Position numbers and translations under genes: made by a program
In this document: one piece after another, positions 41,179 to 49,769 of the stretch
Position numbering within the stretch: position 1 is the first letter of the stretch
Layout of the letters: each line of letters begins with the position of its first letter
Source of the DNA: Edwardsiella anguillarum
Lineage (GTDB): Bacteria > Pseudomonadota > Gammaproteobacteria > Enterobacterales > Enterobacteriaceae
DNA length: 64,000 nucleotides
Reading direction: 5' to 3' (one strand)
NCBI RefSeq assembly: GCF_008801815.1
Contig: NZ_VZOX01000013.1
The notes under the pieces: model-generated
What the model was told of the DNA's origin: nothing
Database searches by the model: none
What the model saw: the letters and a program-made list of their open reading frames with translations, nothing else

Positions 41179-42152
41179 TGATGCGTCTGCTTGCCCCGCT
41201 GCTGCGGCTGGCTTTGCTTCTGGTGCTGGTGGCTGCCGGCACCTTTGTACTGCTCAGCTTTTCACCGGTCGATCCCATCCGGGCCTATATCGGTAACGAT
41301 CTGCTGCACGTTCCGCCGCAGCAGTACGCCAGGATCGCCGCCCGCTGGGGGCTGGATCAGCCCCTGTGGCAACGCTTTGGCCATTGGTTTATGCGTCTGC
41401 TGCAGGGCGATCTGGGTTACTCCATGCTGTTTAACGCCCCGGTAGCCAGCGTGATCGGCGAGCGCTTTGCCACCTCGTTCTCCCTGCTCGCCGGCGCCTG
41501 GCTGCTTTCCGGCCTCTCCGGCATCGGGCTGGGCTGCCTGGCCGGGCGCTACCTGAATCGCTGGCCAGATCGACTGATCTGCCGCCTAAGCTACCTGCTC
41601 TCCTCCCTGCCGACCTTCTGGATAGCCCTGCTGCTGCTGGCGCTCTTTGCCGTGCACTGGCCGCTGCTGCCGGTATGCTGTGCCTGGGAGCCCGGCGGCA
41701 ACGCCGCCAGCGCAGGCTGGTCCGAGCGGCTGCGCCATCTGGTGCTGCCGGTCTGCGCCCTCAGCCTGCTGGGGATGGGGCAAATCGCCCTGCATACCCG
41801 GGAGAAAATCGCCAGCGTCATGGCCAGTGACTTTGTCCGCTTTGCCCGCGCCCAGGGCGATCGCGGCTGGTCACTGCTGCGTAGCCAGGTGCTGCGTCAC
41901 GCGATCACCCCGGCACTGTGCCTACAGTTTGCCTCTCTGGGTGAGCTGCTCGGCGGCGCCCTGCTGGCGGAGAAGGTGTTTGCCTATCCCGGACTGGGGC
42001 AGGCGACGATCGACGCCGGTCTGCGCGGCGACGTTCCCCTACTGATGGGGATCGTCCTGTTCAGTACCCTGCTGGTCTTTGTCGGCAATACCCTGGCGGC
42101 CTGGCTGATCCGCCGCATGAACCGCGCTCTGGAGCGACCCGATGCTGTATAA
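41178..42152 (+). CDS. ABC transporter permease (DppB/NikB-like)
   Basis: 324 residues. N-terminal helix and FSPVDPIRAYIG loop, then the typical GDLGYSMLFNAPVASVIGERF segment, and six membrane helices. The EAA coupling loop with FVRFARAQGDRGWSLLRSQVLRHAITPAL lies near 215-245 and contacts the ATPase. It forms the membrane channel together with the next permease. Start overlaps the binding-protein stop by one base, and its end overlaps the next gene by 11 bases, so expression is coupled. Confidence 0.88.
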   Translation: MMRLLAPLLRLALLLVLVAAGTFVLLSFSPVDPIRAYIGNDLLHVPPQQYARIAARWGLDQPLWQRFGHWFMRLLQGDLGYSMLFNAPVASVIGERFATSFSLLAGAWLLSGLSGIGLGCLAGRYLNRWPDRLICRLSYLLSSLPTFWIALLLLALFAVHWPLLPVCCAWEPGGNAASAGWSERLRHLVLPVCALSLLGMGQIALHTREKIASVMASDFVRFARAQGDRGWSLLRSQVLRHAITPALCLQFASLGELLGGALLAEKVFAYPGLGQATIDAGLRGDVPLLMGIVLFSTLLVFVGNTLAAWLIRRMNRALERPDAV

Positions 42153-42954
42153 CCCTGCCCCCACGCTGGCGCGCCTGTTTATCGCCTCATTTTTACTGCT
42201 GCTGATCGCCTGGTATGCCTATACCTCCCTGGATCAGGCGCTGGCGATCGATCTGCTAGCACGCCATCAGCCGCCCAGCGCCCTCCACTGGTTCGGAACC
42301 GACAATATGGGGCGCGATCTGTGGCTGCGCAGCTTTCAGGGCGCCCTCACCAGCCTGCAAATCGGGACCGGCGCCGCGCTGTGCAGCGGAATTATCGCGC
42401 TACTGATGGCGGCCCTATCCCAGCTGCACCCGCGCCTGGATACCCTGATGCGTCTGCTCACCGATACCATGCTCGCGCTGCCGCACCTGCTGCTGCTGAT
42501 CCTGATCTGCTTTACCCTCGGCGGCGGCAAGAGCGGCGTCATCATGGCCGTCGCCCTGACGCACTGGCCGCGCCTGGCGCTGATCCTGCGCGCCGAAGCC
42601 CAGCGCATAGCGCACAGCGACTACCTGACGCTGGCCCGGCGTATCGGCAACGGCCCGGTCTACTGCTGGCGCCACCACTATCTGCCGGCCCTGCTGCCGC
42701 AGTGGCTCACCGGAACCCTGCTGATGTTCCCGCACGCCGTCCTGCACAGCGCGGCGCTCAGCTTCCTGGGCTTTGGCCTGGCGCCGCACGAACCGTCGCT
42801 GGGGCTACTGCTGGCCGATGCGCTGCGCTTTATCAGCCACGGTAACTGGTGGCTGGTACTGTTTCCCGGCCTGATGCTGCTGCTGCTGGTGCTGCTGTTC
42901 GATCAGTTCGCCCGCGCCCTGCAGCGGCTGTGGCTAAGGAGTGAGTCATGCTAA
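42142..42954 (+). CDS. ABC transporter permease (DppC/NikC-like)
   Basis: 270 residues, six helices. The HWFGTDNMGRDLWLRSFQGALTSLQIG segment near residues 50-77 is the hallmark of DppC/NikC proteins, with the EAA loop SDYLTLARRIGNGPVYCWRHHYLPALLP near 155-182. Pairs with the upstream permease. Overlaps the next ATPase gene (ATGCTAA). It is slightly shorter at the N-terminus than many relatives but complete in all core parts. Confidence 0.88.
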   Translation: MLYNPAPTLARLFIASFLLLLIAWYAYTSLDQALAIDLLARHQPPSALHWFGTDNMGRDLWLRSFQGALTSLQIGTGAALCSGIIALLMAALSQLHPRLDTLMRLLTDTMLALPHLLLLILICFTLGGGKSGVIMAVALTHWPRLALILRAEAQRIAHSDYLTLARRIGNGPVYCWRHHYLPALLPQWLTGTLLMFPHAVLHSAALSFLGFGLAPHEPSLGLLLADALRFISHGNWWLVLFPGLMLLLLVLLFDQFARALQRLWLRSESC

Positions 42955-43745
42955 GTTTTCACAACGTCACCCTGGAGGCGGCCCACTACCGCTGGTATGG
43001 CACCCGCCGCTGGTCTCCCCTGCTACAGGGAATAACCCTCGACGTCGCGCCCGGTGAACTGGTGGCGCTGGTCGGCGGCAGCGGCGAAGGCAAGAGCCTG
43101 CTACTGCAGTGTGCGCTCGATCTGCTGCCCGCCAATCTGCGCAGCCACGGCACGCTGAGCCTGGACGGAAAGCCACTCTCCGCCGACGGGCGCCGCCGCC
43201 TGCGCGGCCATACCCTGTGCTATGTCCCGCAGGGCGTCTCCGCGCTCAACCCGTTGCTCAATATCGAGCGCCATCTGCAGCGTACCCGCCATCTGGCCGG
43301 TCAGCACTGGGACGCCGAGCAGGCCAGCGCAGTGCTCCGCCAAAGCCATCTCGATCCGGCGACGGTGATGCACAGCTACCCGCGCCAGCTCTCCGGCGGT
43401 ATGGCCAAGCGCGTGCTGGCCTGTCACGCCTCCCTCAGTCATGCCCGCTATATTCTGGCCGACGAAATCACCGCCTGGCTGGATGCGACGCTGGCGCACC
43501 AGCTGCTGCGCCAGCTACGGCGCCTGTGTGAGCAAGGCTGCGGCATTCTGTGGGTCACCCACGATCTGATGCTGGCGGCGCAGCACGCCGATCGCATCGT
43601 CGCCCTGCACCAGGGCCAGGTTAGCGACAGCGTCAGCAGCGCGCAGCTGCAGCGCGGCGAAATCAGTGAGCGATTAATGCGCCAGTGGCAGGCGCTGCCG
43701 GAGCGCGGCACCCTATTTTCTGATCTGGAGCGTACACCATGCTGA
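42948..43745 (+). CDS. ABC transporter ATPase 1 (DppD/NikD-like)
   Basis: 265 residues. Walker A GGSGEGKS near 43-50, signature LSGGMAKRV near 150, Walker B YILADEITAWLD near 168-179, and the switch His in WVTHD. It powers import with the second ATPase. Both ATPases have ADEIT where most relatives have ADEPT, an uncommon Pro-to-Ile change after the catalytic Glu. The gene lacks the C-terminal oligopeptide extension with Cys residues seen in DppD, so it is nearer the NikD/CntD size. Confidence 0.88.
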   Translation: MLSFHNVTLEAAHYRWYGTRRWSPLLQGITLDVAPGELVALVGGSGEGKSLLLQCALDLLPANLRSHGTLSLDGKPLSADGRRRLRGHTLCYVPQGVSALNPLLNIERHLQRTRHLAGQHWDAEQASAVLRQSHLDPATVMHSYPRQLSGGMAKRVLACHASLSHARYILADEITAWLDATLAHQLLRQLRRLCEQGCGILWVTHDLMLAAQHADRIVALHQGQVSDSVSSAQLQRGEISERLMRQWQALPERGTLFSDLERTPC

Positions 43746-44350
43746 TCTGCCAGGATTTAACCGTCCACCAGGGGGGAAAGTGCCTGTGGCAAGGGCTGGA
43801 GCTTAGCCTGCGTCCGGGAGAGCGCCTGGGGATCAGCGCGCCGAGCGGCTTTGGCAAAACCACCCTGGGACGGGTATTGGCCGGATGGCAAAAAGCGACC
43901 AGCGGGACGCTGCAGGCGGACGGGGAGCCGCTGCCGCGGCGCGGCTACTGCCCGGTACAGCTGGTTCCCCAGCACCCGGAGCTGACCTTTAACCCCTGGC
44001 GCAGCACCGGCGCCGCCCTGCACGATGCCTGGCGTCCCGATGCGACGGCGCTAAAGCGCCTGCATATCCAGCCCCACTGGCTACAGCGAAAGCCGGGCCA
44101 GTTGTCCGGCGGCGAGCTGGCCCGTATCGCCCTGCTGCGGGCGCTGGGCCCACGCACCCGCTACCTAATAGCCGATGAGATCACCGCGCAGCTGGATCCG
44201 GCGATCCAGCGCGATATCTGGCGCTATCTGCTACAGGAGAGCCAGAGCCGTCCGCTGGGCATGATCATCTTCAGCCATCAGCAGGCGTTGCTGGATCAGG
44301 TCTGTACCCGGATCATCACGCTGCCGCAGCGAGCGACGGCAACGGCCTAG
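43739..44350 (+). CDS. ABC transporter ATPase 2 (DppF/NikE-like)
   Basis: 203 residues, short for an ATPase of this type. Walker A SAPSGFGKTT near 36-45, Q-loop VQLVPQHPELTFNP, signature LSGGELARIALLRAL near 121-135, Walker B YLIADEITAQLD near 141-152 and the switch His in FSHQQ. It starts inside the end of ATPase 1 (ATGCTGA). A DppF-like C-terminal extension is missing. The ADEIT wording is shared with ATPase 1, which suggests that the two genes evolved together. Last gene of the operon, followed by a hairpin. Confidence 0.87.
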   Translation: MLICQDLTVHQGGKCLWQGLELSLRPGERLGISAPSGFGKTTLGRVLAGWQKATSGTLQADGEPLPRRGYCPVQLVPQHPELTFNPWRSTGAALHDAWRPDATALKRLHIQPHWLQRKPGQLSGGELARIALLRALGPRTRYLIADEITAQLDPAIQRDIWRYLLQESQSRPLGMIIFSHQQALLDQVCTRIITLPQRATATA

Positions 44351-44373
44351 CCGCATCGGCGCCCTGCCGATGA

Positions 44374-44402
44374 CACAACGCCCGCGCAGTGCGGGCGTTG
44401 TG
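44374..44402. terminator. Terminator hairpin between convergent genes
   Basis: A 12-base perfect stem CACAACGCCCGC / GCGGGCGTTGTG with a five-base loop, 23 bases after the ABC operon and before the end of the converging permease gene. The right arm is followed by only a short T run (CTTTCT). It probably serves both strands. Confidence 0.75.
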
Positions 44403-44432
44403 CTTTCTGATATTCGCGCGCTTAACCCGACG

Positions 44433-45716
44433 TTACAGCAGGCTGTACACCAGCGCGGAGAGCGCGATCAGCCCCATCAACAGCACAAAGGGGTTGCTGG
44501 GCGAACGGTACTTGCGCATCGCGGGAATACGATGAATGGCGTACATGGGCAAAATAAACAGGATCACCGCAATCAGCGGCCCGCTGACCGTCTCAATAAT
44601 GTGCAGCGCGCTCGGGTTCTGGTAGGTCACCAGCCAGGTCACGAGAAACAGCACGATCGCCGCAATACGGTTGGTCACCTGAGAGGAGACAGAGCGTCCC
44701 ACGCTGCGAAATACGCCGTCGATCAGGCTGGTGGCCCCCTCCGTTACCCCCAGCGAAGTACCCAGATAGGACTTGGACATCGCGAGGATCGCCATCACCG
44801 GCCCCAGATAGGCAATCAGCGGGTTGGAGAAACGGTTGGCCAGGCTCGACAGCACGGTAATATTCTGCTCCCTCGCGGCCAGCATATCCGCGTGGGATAG
44901 GCTCATCACACAGCTGAAGACGAAGAACAGAATGCTGACGCAGATCATGATGTAGCTGTAGCGCATAATGCGCGCGCAGCGGCGCTCCGCCTGCTCGCCG
45001 TACAGCTGACGCTGACTGGAGGCAAACGAGGAGATGATCGGCGCATGGCTAAACGAGAATACCATCACCGGCACCGCCAGCCACAGCGAGCGCCACAGCG
45101 CGGGATCGCGCAGCGAGGTCTGTCCCAGCCCGGAGAAGAAATGCGCGGGCTGCCAATACGGGATCAGGTACAGCGAGATCCCCATTAAAAACAGGATCAG
45201 CGGAAATACCAGCACCCCCATGGCGGCCACGATGGTCTCCCGCCCCGTGCGCAGGACCAGCGCCAGCAGGGCGACCACGCCAAAGCTCAGCCACAGGCGC
45301 GGCGGCGGCGTCACATGAAACTGATTGATTAAAAAGCTCTCCAGCGCATTGGCAATGGAGATGCTGTAAACCAGCACGATGGGGAAGAATGCCAGCAAAT
45401 ACAGCACCATGATTCCCTTGCCTGCCAGCGTGCCAAAGTGCTCCTCTGCCACATCGGTAATATCGCCATCGCGGCGGCTGCCGGACAACACTAGACGGCA
45501 CAGCGCCCGATGGGGCAAATAGGTCAGCGGGTAAGCCAGCAGCGCCATCAGGATCAGCACCAGCGGCCCGTTTAGGCCAGCGTTAATCGGTAAAAACAGC
45601 GTCCCCGCCCCCACGGCGGTGGCATACAGTCCAAACATCCAGACAGTATCATTTTTATTCCAGCGGGACAGCCGCGTACCGGCGTTTTGCCCGACATCAG
45701 TGGAAAGTACGGTCAT
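44433..45716 (-). CDS. Amino-acid permease of the SdaC/TdcC/YhjV (HAAAP) family
   Basis: 427 residues, about 11 membrane helices. N-terminal WNKNDTVWMFGLYATAVGAGTLFLPINAG is the family's hallmark for sodium- or proton-linked uptake of serine, threonine or hydrophobic amino acids. Then LTYLPHRALCRLVLSG, ITDVAEEHFG and HAPIISSFASSQR near residue 225. E. coli has several (SdaC, TdcC, YhaO, YhjV, YqeG), and I cannot assign which one this is; no serine dehydratase gene lies nearby to point to SdaC. Single gene with its own promoter right of 45716. Confidence 0.85.
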   Translation of the reverse strand: MTVLSTDVGQNAGTRLSRWNKNDTVWMFGLYATAVGAGTLFLPINAGLNGPLVLILMALLAYPLTYLPHRALCRLVLSGSRRDGDITDVAEEHFGTLAGKGIMVLYLLAFFPIVLVYSISIANALESFLINQFHVTPPPRLWLSFGVVALLALVLRTGRETIVAAMGVLVFPLILFLMGISLYLIPYWQPAHFFSGLGQTSLRDPALWRSLWLAVPVMVFSFSHAPIISSFASSQRQLYGEQAERRCARIMRYSYIMICVSILFFVFSCVMSLSHADMLAAREQNITVLSSLANRFSNPLIAYLGPVMAILAMSKSYLGTSLGVTEGATSLIDGVFRSVGRSVSSQVTNRIAAIVLFLVTWLVTYQNPSALHIIETVSGPLIAVILFILPMYAIHRIPAMRKYRSPSNPFVLLMGLIALSALVYSLL

Positions 45717-46065
45717 TAATTCGTCATACCTTGTTTATACGGACGATAGGCTCATGCAGACATCCTGTTCTGCCCGGAACACTGCCCCCCTGCCGACGCG
45801 GCATTACCTTGGTAGCAGGCGTGTTATCCCAGCGGCATTGACACAGCAAATGCGGAGGTAATACGGCAACGAGCGAAGGGTGGCAGAATAAGTGCGGGTG
45901 CAATGATATAAAATTTTGCGGGAGAAGTCACAAAAAGCAGGTTTTATAGCATAAAAAACCATCTCCCGAGGCAACCCAAACGGTTTCCTCGGGAGGTTCA
46001 GGGGGGATGACTGTGGTTAACCTACTACCGAACCGGGGCTAACCACAGTCAGGACTGAGCCTGAA
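45717..46065. other. Gap with two inverted repeats (probable emtA terminator)
   Basis: Two hairpins lie near the emtA end. The first is CTCCCGAGG / CCTCGGGAG at 45963-45971 and 45987-45995. The second is ACTGTGGTTA / TAACCACAGT at 46010-46019 and 46040-46049. The second lies 17 bases beyond the emtA stop and may end its message; the first may back it up. The rest holds the permease promoter and no gene. Confidence 0.6.
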
Positions 46066-46722
46066 TTAACGCGCCATGGCCAGATAGGCGGTATTGACTT
46101 TCCACAGATAGCGCGGTGCCTGAGCGGCCGGGTGACGCTTCTGAATATATTGGTAAAACTGCTTTGGCGTCATACGGTTAATTTTGGCAATTGCCGTATC
46201 GCGATCGCGGGAGAAGGTCCGCAGCATCGCACCGGCTCCGTTGGCATAGGCCACAATCATCGCATAACGCATGGTCTCGGGATTGGTGATCCCGGCCAGC
46301 TGCTGGTTCTTCAAAATATTCAGATAGGCGGTACCCAGGTCAATATTGACCGCCGGATCCTTCAGCTCGCGGGTGGTCGGCTGACCGTAGCGCCCTTTCT
46401 TGCGATAGGCATCACGCCCGGCGGTCGAGGGCTTTAGCTGCATCAGGCCGATCGCGTTGGAGCGGCTCACCGCCCGGGGATCGCCGCCCGACTCCACCTG
46501 AATGATCGCCTTGATCAGGGTCTCATCCACATTGTAGGTGTTGGCCGCGCTGCGGATATAGGTCGAGAACTCGCCGTCATCCGCCAGATCCATATCGGCC
46601 GCATCGCGTAAGAACCCCCCGCTATGCTGATTAAGCGTTACTTTGGCTGGCGCCGGCGTATGCTGTTTGGCACATCCGGCCAGCAGCAGCACAGCCAACA
46701 TACAACCGAGTCGAATCTTCAC
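46066..46722 (-). CDS. emtA: Endo-type membrane-bound lytic transglycosylase EmtA (MltE)
   Basis: 218 residues with the GTG at 46722 (AGAGG about 10 bases upstream), giving MKIRLGCMLAVLLLAGC, which fits the E. coli start MKLRW. A GTG two codons upstream is also possible; the longer ATG frame to 46839 gives a poor lipoprotein signal. LAGC is the lipobox. The lysozyme-like domain has the catalytic Glu in IIQVESGGDP and the SRSNAIGLMQLKPSTAGRD segment, then VAYANGAGAMLRTFS. EmtA cuts glycan strands from inside at the outer membrane. It precedes a divergent gene at 46888. Confidence 0.88.
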   Translation of the reverse strand: MKIRLGCMLAVLLLAGCAKQHTPAPAKVTLNQHSGGFLRDAADMDLADDGEFSTYIRSAANTYNVDETLIKAIIQVESGGDPRAVSRSNAIGLMQLKPSTAGRDAYRKKGRYGQPTTRELKDPAVNIDLGTAYLNILKNQQLAGITNPETMRYAMIVAYANGAGAMLRTFSRDRDTAIAKINRMTPKQFYQYIQKRHPAAQAPRYLWKVNTAYLAMAR

Positions 46723-46887
46723 CGTCACGACACCTCTACTTTTGTGCGTAAAAATTGAATTGGGGAATGGTGCCAGAAAAAAAAGGGGCGTGGCTAGCTG
46801 ATTTTTACGCTTTGTTGCTCCTTTCACCTTTTTGCACACATTTTTAGTCTATTCTTGAGGAGATTCGCAGATCCTCTGAGGTATGCC

Positions 46888-47217
46888 ATGAGTCAATCCA
46901 CTGTTGCCTGCTATATCGTCCGCTTTACGGCGCTGCCCAGCGACGACGCGGCGCGCACCGAGCTGCGTCACGCGCTGCAGCATGCCGGCTTCGCCACCAC
47001 GGTGGCCGATGCCGACGGCATTCCCCACCGTCTCGCGACCGACTGCTATGCCCTGACCAGCGTGCAGGAAAAGTCAGACGTCGAACGTCTGGCGCAGGCG
47101 CTGGGGCAGCAGGCGCTGGGGCAGATGCCCCAGGCAGAGGCACTGCTGTGCGACGAATACTTTACGGCGCTGCGTCAGGCCCGGGCGACGGCCCGCGGTC
47201 ACGGCCATAACGCCTGA
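46888..47217 (+). CDS. Hypothetical protein at the ydiZ position
   Basis: 109 residues; the ATG at 46888 has GAGG seven bases upstream. The protein has beta-alpha-beta character (VACYIVRFTALPSDDAARTELRHALQHAGF) like a small two-layer sandwich. In E. coli, ydiZ precedes pfkB and yniA at this point; here no pfkB is present and yniA follows directly. It is probably the ydiZ counterpart by position only; I cannot confirm it by sequence. Confidence 0.6.
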   Translation: MSQSTVACYIVRFTALPSDDAARTELRHALQHAGFATTVADADGIPHRLATDCYALTSVQEKSDVERLAQALGQQALGQMPQAEALLCDEYFTALRQARATARGHGHNA

Positions 47218-47303
47218 ACGCACTACTCCGTCCGGTTATCCTGGCGCCGCGTCGCTCGCTGGCGCGGTCAATCGTCTCTCCGCTCACGTCGAGGGGGTAA
47301 ACC

Positions 47304-48182
47304 ATGTGGCAAGCCGTAAGCCGTCTGTTAACCAGCCATTTCAACGAAACCTTCACACTGCGTGAGCGCCAGGAGCTCCCCGGCGGGGCCGTGCACCGGG
47401 CCTGGCGGATCGGCGACGGAGAGCGCAACGTGTTCGTCAAATGCGATACGCCCGACCTCCTACACAGCTTTCAGGCCGAGGCCGACCAACTGGCGCTGCT
47501 GGCGCGCAGCGGCACGGTGCGAACGCCGGAGGTCTACGGCGTAGGCAGCACGCGCGACGCAAGCTTTTTGCTGCTGGAGTACCTGCCGGTACGCCCCCTC
47601 GATGCCCACCATGCCTACCTGCTGGGACAACAGCTAGCGCGTCTGCACCGCTGGAGCGAGCAGCCGCAGTTTGGCCTGGATACGGATAACCTGCTGGCGA
47701 CATCGCCCCAGCCCAACGCCTGGCAGCGGCGCTGGGCCACTTTCTTTGCCGAACAGCGCATCGGCTGGCAGCTGCAGCTGGCGGCCGAGAAAGGGATCAC
47801 CTTTGGCGATATCGATGAGATCGTCGAACGCGTGCGCCGTCGTCTGCAGGATCATCAGCCGCAGCCGTCGCTGCTGCACGGCGATCTGTGGCCGGACAAC
47901 ATGGGACTCAGCGCGCAGGGTCCCGTGCTGTTTGACCCCGCCTGCTATTGGGGCGACCGCGAATGCGATCTGGCGATGCTGCCGCACTTTCCACAGCTGC
48001 CGCCGCAGATTTACGATGGCTATCAGAGCGTCTGGCCGCTGCCCGCCGACTTTATCGCCCGCCAGCCTGTCTATCAGCTTTACCACCGGCTGAATCAGTG
48101 CAATCTGTACGGCGGATCGCACCTGGCCCAGGCCGAAAAAGCGCTCGAGGCTCTGGTGCAAGAAGCACCGGCATCGCCTTGA
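47304..48182 (+). CDS. yniA: Fructosamine kinase-family protein YniA
   Basis: 292 residues. Fructosamine kinases phosphorylate sugar adducts on amines so that the adduct breaks down. Family pattern: LPGGAVHRAWRIGDGERNVFVKCD, LLLEYLP, ARLHRWS, and the kinase loop LLHGDLWPDNMGL with FDPACYWGDRECDLAML as the Mg-binding part. E. coli YniA is 286 residues with the same layout. It opens the yniA-yniB(-)-yniC neighbourhood that is conserved in enterics. Confidence 0.9.
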   Translation: MWQAVSRLLTSHFNETFTLRERQELPGGAVHRAWRIGDGERNVFVKCDTPDLLHSFQAEADQLALLARSGTVRTPEVYGVGSTRDASFLLLEYLPVRPLDAHHAYLLGQQLARLHRWSEQPQFGLDTDNLLATSPQPNAWQRRWATFFAEQRIGWQLQLAAEKGITFGDIDEIVERVRRRLQDHQPQPSLLHGDLWPDNMGLSAQGPVLFDPACYWGDRECDLAMLPHFPQLPPQIYDGYQSVWPLPADFIARQPVYQLYHRLNQCNLYGGSHLAQAEKALEALVQEAPASP

Positions 48183-48216
48183 CCGGCGCGCCCGATCGAC
48201 GCCGAGCGCGATCGGG

Positions 48217-48762
48217 CTACGCCATCCCCAGCAGATGCAGCGCCAGGTAGCCTAACGCCAGAATAATCAGCGGTAGCAGATAGAGCGGGAAGATCTGCAG
48301 CAGAATGGTATGGCGCGGGATCACAATGCGCTGCTCCAACTGGGTGCGGGTTTGTCCGGTCTCCCCTTTGGCCCGCTCGAGGATCAGGTGATCCTCCAGC
48401 CCCTCGCGGATATGGCGAACCTGGCGGCTCATGCGTGCGCCGGAGGTGCACAGCGCCATGCCGACAAAAATCATCCAGTAAATCACGAGAAACAGCAGAT
48501 TGGCGCCGCTCAGCCCCGCGTCCCAGCGCGGCAACGGCGAGTGCTGCCAGAAAAAATCCAAAAACGTCGTATTAAAACGCACCATGTCGATCATGACATG
48601 CATAAAATCCAACATTACCGCATTGATGCCCTGCTGCTTTTCACTGTGCTGGTACAGAAAGCCCAGCAGCGAAATCAGCGTCGACAGCAACGCGGGAATG
48701 AACACTATCCAGCCCAAAAGACGCTTGGCGACCGCCACCCAGCCGGCCTGTTGATAGGTCAT
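48217..48762 (-). CDS. yniB: YniB family inner-membrane protein
   Basis: 181 residues, close to E. coli YniB (178). Begins MTYQQAGWVAVAKRLLGW, with four membrane helices: VFIPALLSTLISLLGFLY, the 85-100 region, LLFLVIYWMIFVGMAL, and the C-terminal IFPLYLLPLIILALGYLAL. Between them is MLDFMHVMIDMVRFNTTFLDFFWQHSPLP. Function unknown. Converges with yniA and diverges from yniC, the same arrangement as in E. coli. Confidence 0.88.
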   Translation of the reverse strand: MTYQQAGWVAVAKRLLGWIVFIPALLSTLISLLGFLYQHSEKQQGINAVMLDFMHVMIDMVRFNTTFLDFFWQHSPLPRWDAGLSGANLLFLVIYWMIFVGMALCTSGARMSRQVRHIREGLEDHLILERAKGETGQTRTQLEQRIVIPRHTILLQIFPLYLLPLIILALGYLALHLLGMA

Positions 48763-48951
48763 AAACTCCCCTTAACGCTCTGCAAATTCTCAATAACCGT
48801 GCGCAGTCTACGTGCCCGCGTTCGGCGACGCAATCCATCCCCTGCGCGATATGGACATTACCATTCCCGCCACATCATCTGCTTAAACAAAAGAATAGTG
48901 AATGATACAGTAACCGTCCTGACTTTCTGTCTGTCACCGCAAGGAGCCCTC

Positions 48952-49611
48952 ATGAGTACCGGACGTATTACCAGCGCCATTTTCGACATGGATGGACTAT
49001 TGATCGATTCAGAGCCGCTGTGGCTGCGCGGTGAGCTGGAGGTGTTCAGCCAGCTAGGGCTGAACGTACACGACGATGTGCCGGAAACCCTGGGGCTGCG
49101 CATCGACCAGGTCGTGCGGATATGGTATCAGCGCCAGCCTTGGCAGGGACCCAGCCAGCAGGTGGTCTGCCAGCGCATTCTCGATCGAGTGCTGGAGCTG
49201 GTGCGGGAGACCCGTCCGCTGCTGCCGGGCGTCGTCAGCGCGCTGCAGCTGTGCCGCGCCCACGACCTGCGCATCGGGTTAGCCTCGGCCTCCCCCCTCG
49301 CGATGCTGCGGGAGGTGCTCTCCATGTTTCAGTTGGAGGCGTACTTCGACCATCTGACCTCTGCCGAACACCTGCCGTACAGTAAGCCGCATCCCGAGGT
49401 CTATCTGCGCGCGGCGCAGGCGCTGGGTAGCGATCCGCTGGACTGTGTGACGCTGGAGGACTCCTTTAATGGCATGATCGCCACCAAGGCGGCGCGTATG
49501 CGCTCCATCGTCGTCCCCGCCGCCGCCTGCTTTGACGATCCGCGCTGGGCGCTCGCCGACGTGAAGCTAGCCTCGCTGACCCAGCTGAAGGATCGCGATC
49601 TGCAGCCCTGA
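48952..49611 (+). CDS. yniC: HAD phosphatase YniC (HxpB), hexitol/2-deoxyhexose phosphatase
   Basis: 219 residues from the ATG at 48952, behind AAGGAG. HAD motif I is FDMDGLLIDSE near 10-20, motif II is LASAS, the Lys is in YSKPHPEVYL, and motif IV is TLEDSFNG. The enzyme removes phosphate from 2-deoxyglucose-6-phosphate and several sugar-alcohol phosphates. The long open frame upstream of 48952 is on the strand opposite yniB and is a shadow. The E. coli order yniA-yniB-yniC-ydjM is kept. Confidence 0.9.
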   Translation: MSTGRITSAIFDMDGLLIDSEPLWLRGELEVFSQLGLNVHDDVPETLGLRIDQVVRIWYQRQPWQGPSQQVVCQRILDRVLELVRETRPLLPGVVSALQLCRAHDLRIGLASASPLAMLREVLSMFQLEAYFDHLTSAEHLPYSKPHPEVYLRAAQALGSDPLDCVTLEDSFNGMIATKAARMRSIVVPAAACFDDPRWALADVKLASLTQLKDRDLQP

Positions 49612-49662
49612 CCCCCGGCGCGGCAGGGGGGCCGTACCGAACCGCACAGAAAGGCCCCGTTT

Positions 49663-49749
49663 CTGTATGTTTATACAGCAAACGCGCAAGGGTGACGCTG
49701 TCACCTATTGCAGAATTGTCTGACTGATATAATCTGGATAAATCCACAG
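49663..49749 (+). promoter_or_regulatory. Two LexA (SOS) boxes upstream of ydjM
   Basis: CTGTATGTTTATACAG at 49663-49678 is a nearly perfect LexA site. A second, weaker site CTGGATAAATCCACAG follows at 49734-49749, 20 bases before the ydjM start. Both keep the CTG-N10-CAG frame. E. coli ydjM is known to carry LexA sites. Confidence 0.85.
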
Positions 49750-49769
49750 TATTCAGATTAGGCACTATC

